This document shows, one piece after another, positions 58,940 to 64,000 of a DNA stretch of 64,000 bases. A program made the translations under genes and the position numbers. Numbering within the stretch: the first letter of the stretch is position 1; each line of letters begins with the position of its first letter. This DNA is from Propionimicrobium sp. PCR01-08-3 (lineage in GTDB: Bacteria; Actinomycetota; Actinomycetes; Propionibacteriales; Propionibacteriaceae), in NCBI RefSeq assembly GCF_030286045.1, contig NZ_CP127390.1:1753482-1817481 (forward strand), written 5' to 3'. The notes beneath the pieces are model-generated. The model saw nothing but the letters and a program-made list of their open reading frames with translations, did not search any database and had not been told where the DNA came from.

Positions 58940-58950
58940 GAGTACTTAAC

Positions 58951-59826
58951 CTATCGCTGAAAGCTGTCAGTTCTTTGTGATACGCGGCGCGGACGCCGCT
59001 GGCAGCGCGGACAGCGGTAGCTCGACCGGTTCATGAATGGCTCGCGAACGATGGTCGCCCCGCACCTGTCGCATGGCTGGCCGGCCCTGCCGTAGACGTG
59101 CAGGCTTCGTCCGAAATAGCCGGAGTTGCCGTTGACGTGCACATACAGTGCGTCGAAGCTGGTGCCTCCGGCGGCCAGTGCCTGCGCCATGACGTCTGTG
59201 GACGCGGCGAGCAGTTCGATCGCTCTGCGCTGGGTCAAGGTTTCGGTCGGCTGGTTGAAGTGCAGCCGGGCCTGCCACAGCGATTCGTCGGCATAGATGT
59301 TGCCGATGCCGCTCACCAGTGTCTGATCGAGCAGAGCTCTCTTGACCGTCGTCTTACGGGCATGCATCTTCCCGGCAACCGCAGCCGGTTCGAATGCGTC
59401 GTCGAAGGGGTCGAGTGCGATGTGCTCGATCTGCTGCGGAAGATTTGCGCCGCCCGGGGAAAGCTGCAAGCCACCGAACATCCGCTGATCGACGAAGCGC
59501 AGCTGTGGGCCGCCGTCGGTGAAGTCGAAGAGGACGCGGGTGTTGGGCAGCAGCGGTGCGTCCATATCGTCGATCCGGAACTGCCCACTCATGCCGAGAT
59601 GGATGAGCAGCGCATCGATGCCGTCGAGCGGTAGCCACAGGTACTTGCCGCGGCGCTTGGGGATGCCCACCCGGCGTCCGGCAAGATCGGAGGCGAAGGC
59701 GTCCTGGCCGAGCGGGTGATAACGCACCGGCCTGGGATGCAAGACCTGCACTTGCGAGATGGTGCGGCCGGCGACCGTTTGTGCAAGCCCTGCCCGGACC
59801 ACCTCGACCTCGGGTAGTTCAGGCAT
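58951..59826 (-). CDS. mutM: formamidopyrimidine-DNA glycosylase
   Basis: Base-excision repair enzyme that removes 8-oxoguanine and FaPy and nicks DNA. The 291 residues begin [14 protein letters not shown], with Pro2 as nucleophile and Glu3 catalytic. [20 protein letters not shown] is the H2TH region. The C-terminal zinc finger [20 protein letters not shown], ending CPRCQ, is complete. The start overlaps rnc by 8 nt. Confidence 0.96.
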   Translation of the reverse strand: MPELPEVEVVRAGLAQTVAGRTISQVQVLHPRPVRYHPLGQDAFASDLAGRRVGIPKRRGKYLWLPLDGIDALLIHLGMSGQFRIDDMDAPLLPNTRVLFDFTDGGPQLRFVDQRMFGGLQLSPGGANLPQQIEHIALDPFDDAFEPAAVAGKMHARKTTVKRALLDQTLVSGIGNIYADESLWQARLHFNQPTETLTQRRAIELLAASTDVMAQALAAGGTSFDALYVHVNGNSGYFGRSLHVYGRAGQPCDRCGATIVREPFMNRSSYRCPRCQRRPRRVSQRTDSFQR

Positions 59827-60574
59827 CGCCGCCGGCGGATTTGACCACCTCGGCAGCCTTCGCGGCCTCGGCCGCCAGCACCTTGTAGGCGACCGCGGAC
59901 GCCTGCTGCTCTGCGTGCTTCTTGTTGTGTCCCTTGCCCGGGCCGAAACGTCGGTCACCCAGCACCGCCCAAGCTTTGAACCGCTTGTCGTGGTCGGGGC
60001 CGGATTCTTCGATTTCGTAAACGGTCGGGTCGAGACCGAGCGACGCAGCAATCTCTTGCAGCGAGGTCTTCCAGTCGAGTCCGGCGCCCAAGGTGGCGGC
60101 GTGGTCGACCAGCGGATCGAAGATGTGGTGGACGAACGTCTCGGCGTTCTCGCGTCCGCCCGATAAGAAGATCGCGCCGATCAAAGCTTCGGTGGTGTCT
60201 GCCAGAATCGAACTCTTGTCGGCGCCGCCGGTGCTGATCTCGCCCTTGCCGAGTTTGATCATGGTGCCGATGTGGAGTTCGCGTGCGACCTCGGCCAGGC
60301 TCACGGCGCTCACCACGCTCGCGCGTAGCTTGGCCAGCTGGCCCTCGGCATGATCGGGATAGCTGCGATAGAGGTATTCGGTGACGATGACCCCCAGCAC
60401 CGAGTCGCCGAGAAACTCGAGGCGCTCATTGTTGGGGATCTGCCCGTGCTCGTAGGCATAGGAACGGTGGGTCAACGCAAGATCGAGGAGGTCGGCGTCC
60501 ATCTGGACACCAAGCTCCTCGATCAGCGATAAGAATGACAGCGACGTGGCGCTGCCGCCGTTATCGGCAGCCAC
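59819..60574 (-). CDS. rnc: ribonuclease III
   Basis: Cuts double-stranded RNA, including rRNA precursors. The 251 residues have signature [20 protein letters not shown] and the second metal site in [16 protein letters not shown]. The double-stranded-RNA-binding domain runs from about 170 to 235 ([12 protein letters not shown]..., [18 protein letters not shown]). An alanine/lysine-rich tail follows. The start is a GTG 8 nt after rpmF. Confidence 0.96.
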   Translation of the reverse strand: MAADNGGSATSLSFLSLIEELGVQMDADLLDLALTHRSYAYEHGQIPNNERLEFLGDSVLGVIVTEYLYRSYPDHAEGQLAKLRASVVSAVSLAEVARELHIGTMIKLGKGEISTGGADKSSILADTTEALIGAIFLSGGRENAETFVHHIFDPLVDHAATLGAGLDWKTSLQEIAASLGLDPTVYEIEESGPDHDKRFKAWAVLGDRRFGPGKGHNKKHAEQQASAVAYKVLAAEAAKAAEVVKSAGGDA

Positions 60575-60582
60575 TCGCGAGA

Positions 60583-60774
60583 TCAGCCCTCAAGCACTTG
60601 GCGGCGGTCGCCACGCGGGCCGTACTGGCCGCATGACGGGCACGCAGTGTGGGGCAGGTGGGGCTTGCGGCAGGCCGGGTTGGCGCAGGTCACGGTCTGA
60701 ACCGCGGCCGCTTTCCACTGGGACCGACGAGACCGCGTGTTGCTGCGGGACAGCCTCCGCTTCGGGACAGCCAC
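60583..60774 (-). CDS. rpmF: 50S ribosomal protein L32
   Basis: 63 residues, zinc-binding form: cysteines in [40 protein letters not shown] is the standard N-terminus. The GTG start has GAAGGAG about 6-7 nt upstream. In most bacteria rpmF directly follows the DUF177 gene; here a plus-strand peptidase gene lies between, so rpmF needs its own promoter. Confidence 0.96.
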   Translation of the reverse strand: MAVPKRRLSRSNTRSRRSQWKAAAVQTVTCANPACRKPHLPHTACPSCGQYGPRGDRRQVLEG

Positions 60775-61070
60775 GATGTATCTCCTTCAATCGTTGTGCC
60801 CCCGCTTGGCGGGAGCTGCCCATACGGGCAAAGTTCTACCGCGCCCGTCAGGACGCACGCCTGTACACACTACCCCGCGGCCCAAGGCATTCGCAAAACG
60901 GTTGGCTATCGTCGTCCATACCGATAGCGAGGCGGCTGGTTAGCTCGCACCGAATCGTTCAGGGCGCTCACAGGGGTCTCGCGTCCGCGTAGACACTATA
61001 GAGCGCACCGAATGCCGCGAGGGTCATACTTGACGGCAGAACGGTATCGAGGCGAAGAGGTCTGGGGAAC
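60775..61070. other. divergent spacer between rpmF and the carboxypeptidase
   Basis: About 300 bp that must hold promoters for both genes. CACTATAGAG near 60997 contains TATAGA, a possible -10 on the plus strand. No clear -35, repeat or small gene is seen. Confidence 0.35.
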
Positions 61071-62861
61071 GTGGGTCTGACAGATGATGGACGCGGGCGA
61101 AGCGTCCGGGCGAGACGGGCTGCGCCGAGCGACGATGATCGCGATTGGAAGCGAACTATGGAAACCGGCTCACCTCACACCAAGGCAAGCGACGATCAGC
61201 GGCTGAATGCAGGTTCCACGCCCAACCCCCGGGCACCGAAGCGTCCGCTTTCTGAGCCGATAAGCCACACCACCCGGCATGTGGTGAGCGTCGACGGCAA
61301 CGACTGGGCATATGATGCAACTCTCGCCACCGTGCAGATCGAGACCACGAAGGTCCGCCCCGCGTCCAGTGTCTTTCATGCCGACTTCATTGCGCTGCCC
61401 GACGGCCGGCATCCCGACCCCTCTCGCCCGGTGACGTTCTTCTTCAACGGTGGCCCCGGCTCCGCTTCGACGTTCCTGTTGCTGGGGTCGCTCGGACCCA
61501 GACGGATCGTCACCGAGGACCCCGTCGCCGAACCGGGCGTCCCTTCGACGATTGCCCCCTATCAGCTGATCGACAACCCGCAAACCCTGCTCGCCGAATC
61601 CGATCTGGTGTTCATCGACGCTCCCGGCACCGGATTCTCCGAGATCGCCGACGAGGCCAAGCCCGAACTGTGGTCGGTCGACGGCGACGTGGCGGCATTC
61701 GTCCAATTCATTCAGAAGTGGCTGTCGGCCAACGGCCGCTGGAACTCGCCCAAGTATGTCTTCGGCGAGTCCTACGGCACGGTGCGTGGCTCGATCTTGT
61801 CGTATGCACTTTTGGACGCAGGAGTCGCGCTCAACGGCCTGATCTTGCTGTCTGACATCCTCGACTACGGCCACATCATGGGCTCCACAGATCAGGCCTT
61901 TGTCGGCTACTTCCCGACCTACGCCGCGATCGCGCACTACCACGGACGAGCAGGCAAAACCGGACGGGATGGTGCCAAGGGCGGCTCAGAGACGGGTCCC
62001 GCGAACTCGGGTACCGGCAACCACGCAGGTTCGGGACCGGTCCCTGACATCGACGCTCTCAGAGATCACGTGCAACACGCTCGGGCCTTCGCCGACACCA
62101 GCTTGCGGGCCGCGCTCTCCCGTGGCGACCGCTTGGACGACGATTCTGCCAGAAGCGTGGCTGAACGGTTCGGCGAGCTGACCGGACTCAGCCCCGACTA
62201 CGTGCTGCGCTCCAATCTGCGCGTCCTCGATCGACGGTTCCGCAAAGAACTGCTGCGTGACCGGGACTTGGTGGTCGGACGCTATGACGGCCGGGTATCG
62301 GGCTTCGACCTCGATCAGGCGTCGGACGATGAGACTTTTATTCCAGATGATGCCTTCATCTCCCCGGCCTATGCGGCGCTGGTCAACACCTACCTGCGCG
62401 AGGAGCTCGGCTGGACCGCGAGCATAGAGCGGCGTCCCTATGCAGACATCGATTTCGGCACCACGGAGCCGGGCAAATCCTGGGTGTGGACGCACAAGTT
62501 GCCCGAGCACACCAAGTCGATGTGGGACGATCCACAGATCACCCACCCGCAGGTGATGGCCGACCTCACCGCGGCACTCGTCCGCAACCCGCGGCTCAAA
62601 GTACTGGTGGCAAACGGCTACTTCGACCTGGCGACGCCGTTCTTCCAGACCGAATACGACATCGACCACCTGGGTCTACCGAAACCTCTTCGATCGAATA
62701 TCGCCTTCACCTACTACCCTGCGGGCCACATGGTCTACACCAGCCCCGGATGCCTGAAGAAACTGAACGCCGATCTCCGCCGGTTCTATGCCGCTGATTC
62801 GCCCGATTTGTCGTCGCTGGACGAGCGTCCCGCGCTGCCCACCGCTCAGCCCTCGGCTTGA
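61071..62861 (+). CDS. peptidase S10 (serine carboxypeptidase-like)
   Basis: 596-residue alpha/beta-hydrolase. The oxyanion strand is VTFFFNGGPGSASTFLLLG, the nucleophile serine is in VFGESYGTVRGSI, the aspartate in VANGYFDLATPF, and the histidine in YYPAGHMVYTS. PGTGFSE also matches S10. There is no signal peptide, so the enzyme is probably cytoplasmic, unlike yeast carboxypeptidase Y. A glycine/serine-rich insert (about 290-330) interrupts the cap region. The start is uncertain: GTG at 61071, or the ATG at 61158 (METGSPH). It lies in opposite orientation between DUF177 and rpmF, an unusual place, and its 3' end overlaps the DUF177 gene by 16 bp. Confidence 0.88.
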   Translation: MGLTDDGRGRSVRARRAAPSDDDRDWKRTMETGSPHTKASDDQRLNAGSTPNPRAPKRPLSEPISHTTRHVVSVDGNDWAYDATLATVQIETTKVRPASSVFHADFIALPDGRHPDPSRPVTFFFNGGPGSASTFLLLGSLGPRRIVTEDPVAEPGVPSTIAPYQLIDNPQTLLAESDLVFIDAPGTGFSEIADEAKPELWSVDGDVAAFVQFIQKWLSANGRWNSPKYVFGESYGTVRGSILSYALLDAGVALNGLILLSDILDYGHIMGSTDQAFVGYFPTYAAIAHYHGRAGKTGRDGAKGGSETGPANSGTGNHAGSGPVPDIDALRDHVQHARAFADTSLRAALSRGDRLDDDSARSVAERFGELTGLSPDYVLRSNLRVLDRRFRKELLRDRDLVVGRYDGRVSGFDLDQASDDETFIPDDAFISPAYAALVNTYLREELGWTASIERRPYADIDFGTTEPGKSWVWTHKLPEHTKSMWDDPQITHPQVMADLTAALVRNPRLKVLVANGYFDLATPFFQTEYDIDHLGLPKPLRSNIAFTYYPAGHMVYTSPGCLKKLNADLRRFYAADSPDLSSLDERPALPTAQPSA

Positions 62862-63385
62862 AAACCCTGCAGACTGGCCCAGCGCGGATCGGTCTGCTCA
62901 CCGTGACTGTGCTCGGGATCATCATTCAGATTGAACCCGCACTCGGGGCACAGCCCCAGACAGTCGGGTCGGCACAGCGGGGTGAACGGCAGCTCGAGAA
63001 CGATCGCGTCACGCATCGGAGGATCGAGATCGATGTGTTCGTCCACCACGAACAACGCGTCCTCTTCGGCGTCGCGGCCCGGGTAGTAATACAACTCCTG
63101 CAGGTCGAAATCGCGTTCCTCGCGGACAGCCGTCAAGCAACGCGAGCACTGCCCGACCAGTTGTGCGCTCACCGTACCGGTGGCCAACACGCCTTCGCTC
63201 ACCGATTCGAGCCGCAGATCGACCACGATCGGGCTTTCGTCCGGAACACCGATCATCTCCGTACCGAGGTCGGCCGGGGCGGGGATCTCCTGATGGAACT
63301 CCTTCATCTCGCCGGGGCGGCGAACCAGGTCGTGGATGCTTACGACCCACGGCGACCTTAGATCCAGGGGCTGGTGCTCGTTCAT
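62846..63385 (-). CDS. DUF177/YceD family protein
   Basis: 179 residues; the family is linked with 23S rRNA processing and is normally followed by rpmF. Two CxxC-type pairs are visible: GQCSRCLTAV and the C-terminal CRPDCLGLCPECGFNL. EELYYYPGR-like LQELYYYPGRD and DLDPPMRDAIVLELPFTPLC are typical. TATAGG (63394-63399) lies 8 nt before the ATG, so the mRNA may be leaderless. Confidence 0.93.
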   Translation of the reverse strand: MNEHQPLDLRSPWVVSIHDLVRRPGEMKEFHQEIPAPADLGTEMIGVPDESPIVVDLRLESVSEGVLATGTVSAQLVGQCSRCLTAVREERDFDLQELYYYPGRDAEEDALFVVDEHIDLDPPMRDAIVLELPFTPLCRPDCLGLCPECGFNLNDDPEHSHGEQTDPRWASLQGFQAEG

Positions 63386-63533
63386 CTGGCCAGCCTATAG
63401 CGGCACGGCAATCAAGAAAGTCGACCTCGGCACCGCGGGGAGCGAACGGCATTCAAGCCACAACAAAACACCTCTGCCCCGCGTAGCAGAACTCGACGCC
63501 GACGCGGACAGTAAGGCGAAAACACGCCGGCGA

Positions 63534-64000
63534 TCACGCCGACCGTGCAACCTTGGCCAGGACGGCCCGGTTGACCTCGTCGGTGACGAAGGCACTCACG
63601 TCGGCGCCGTTGTGAGCCACCTCGCGCAGCATCGAGCTGGAGATGGTGCCGAATTCACGTCCGGCCGGCAGTAAGACGGTTTCGATACCCGAAAGCTGCC
63701 TGTTCAGTTGCGACATCTGCAATTCGTAGTCGAAGTCGGAGCCGAACCGGACTCCCTTGACGATCACCTTTGCATCGTGTTCGTGGCAGAAGTCGACCAG
63801 CAGACCCTCGATCGGTGCCACCCGTACATTGTCCAGTTCGGCGACGGCATCGGCCGTCAGCTGCAGCCGCTCATCGAAGTCGAACATGTAGTTCTTGGTG
63901 GTGTTGCGTCCGACCGCAACGATGACCTCCGAGAAGACACTCGCGGCACGGCCGATGATGTCGAGATGGCCGCGGGTGATCGGGTCAAACGATCCGGGGC
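63534..64000 (-). CDS. coaD: phosphopantetheine adenylyltransferase (5' end outside window)
   Basis: Penultimate step of coenzyme A synthesis. About 155 residues are in the window; the first few (start and first strand) lie beyond 64000. Visible: PGSFDPITRGHLDIIGRAAS (nucleotide-binding T/HxGH-type motif, here RGHLD), VAVGRNTTKNYMFDFDERLQ, VKGVRFGSDFDYELQMSQLN and ISSSMLREVA. It precedes DUF177 in the plus direction but both read on the minus strand, the usual coaD-DUF177 order. Confidence 0.95.
   Translation of the reverse strand, partial: PGSFDPITRGHLDIIGRAASVFSEVIVAVGRNTTKNYMFDFDERLQLTADAVAELDNVRVAPIEGLLVDFCHEHDAKVIVKGVRFGSDFDYELQMSQLNRQLSGIETVLLPAGREFGTISSSMLREVAHNGADVSAFVTDEVNRAVLAKVARSA

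Overview
The window looks like chromosomal DNA of a high-GC actinobacterium. It carries mycothiol ligase (mshC), DUF3090, DUF2469 and DUF5703 genes, the actinobacterial gene orders infC-rpmI-rplT-tsnR-pheST-arg-tyrS and ffh/rpsP/rimM/trmD/rplS/lepB/rnhB, and many GTG starts. The three-gene succinate dehydrogenase/fumarate reductase, the dhaKLM set and the general gene style suggest a relative of Propionibacteriaceae. That placement is inference only. Almost everything is core metabolism or information processing. I found no phage, transposase, CRISPR array or rRNA.

Layout. 1-8.2 kb: minus-strand arginine genes argC-J-B-D, then argR, argH and tyrS; argF and argG are absent from the places they usually occupy. 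8.5-14.5 kb: an accessory block between the arg and phe genes (orphan larE, a TetR regulator, an alanine-type aminotransferase, a pseudouridine synthase, trmL, a 2-hydroxyacid dehydrogenase, and two stretches that look like gene remnants). 14.8-23.1 kb: pheT/pheS, an rRNA methyltransferase, rplT/rpmI/infC with an attenuator-like leader and an ATC start for infC, a small membrane protein, and hisG/hisE. 23.1-27.1 kb: a PEP-dependent dihydroxyacetone kinase operon whose DhaM is fused to HPr and a full-length Enzyme I. 27.2-33.5 kb: a variant FtsH, mshC, DUF3090, uppP, an aldo/keto reductase and DUF5703. 33.6-36.7 kb: tRNA-Leu(GAG) beside a stray copy of its T-arm, L-serine dehydratase, a tandem PH-domain protein and a NifX-like protein.

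36.7-42.4 kb: dprA, comM, yraN, DUF2469, rnhB, lepB and rplS. 42.8-48.6 kb: sdhCAB set between rplS and the trmD-rimM-khpA-rpsP group. 48.8-54.1 kb: an FAD reductase and an amidohydrolase, then the SRP genes ffh and ftsY. 54.2-64 kb: a small membrane protein, smc, a GtrA protein, mutM, rnc, rpmF, an inserted serine carboxypeptidase, DUF177 and the truncated coaD.

How the genes work together. One arm covers translation and secretion: tRNA synthetases, ribosomal proteins L20, L35, L32, L19 and S16, IF3, tRNA and rRNA modification, SRP, signal peptidase and FtsH. A second covers biosynthesis of arginine, histidine and mycothiol. A third is carbon and energy metabolism: Dha kinase, serine dehydratase and SDH. 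A recurring feature is a TANNNT-type -10 element 6-8 nt before the start codon, which implies many leaderless mRNAs. The most interesting items are the infC leader and start, the DhaM-HPr-EI fusion with a perfect palindrome upstream, the FtsH pore substitution, the 90-bp repeat before argR, the missing argF/argG, the tRNA-Leu T-arm duplicate, and sdhCAB splitting trmD from rplS. I did not find a convincing wholly new multi-gene system.
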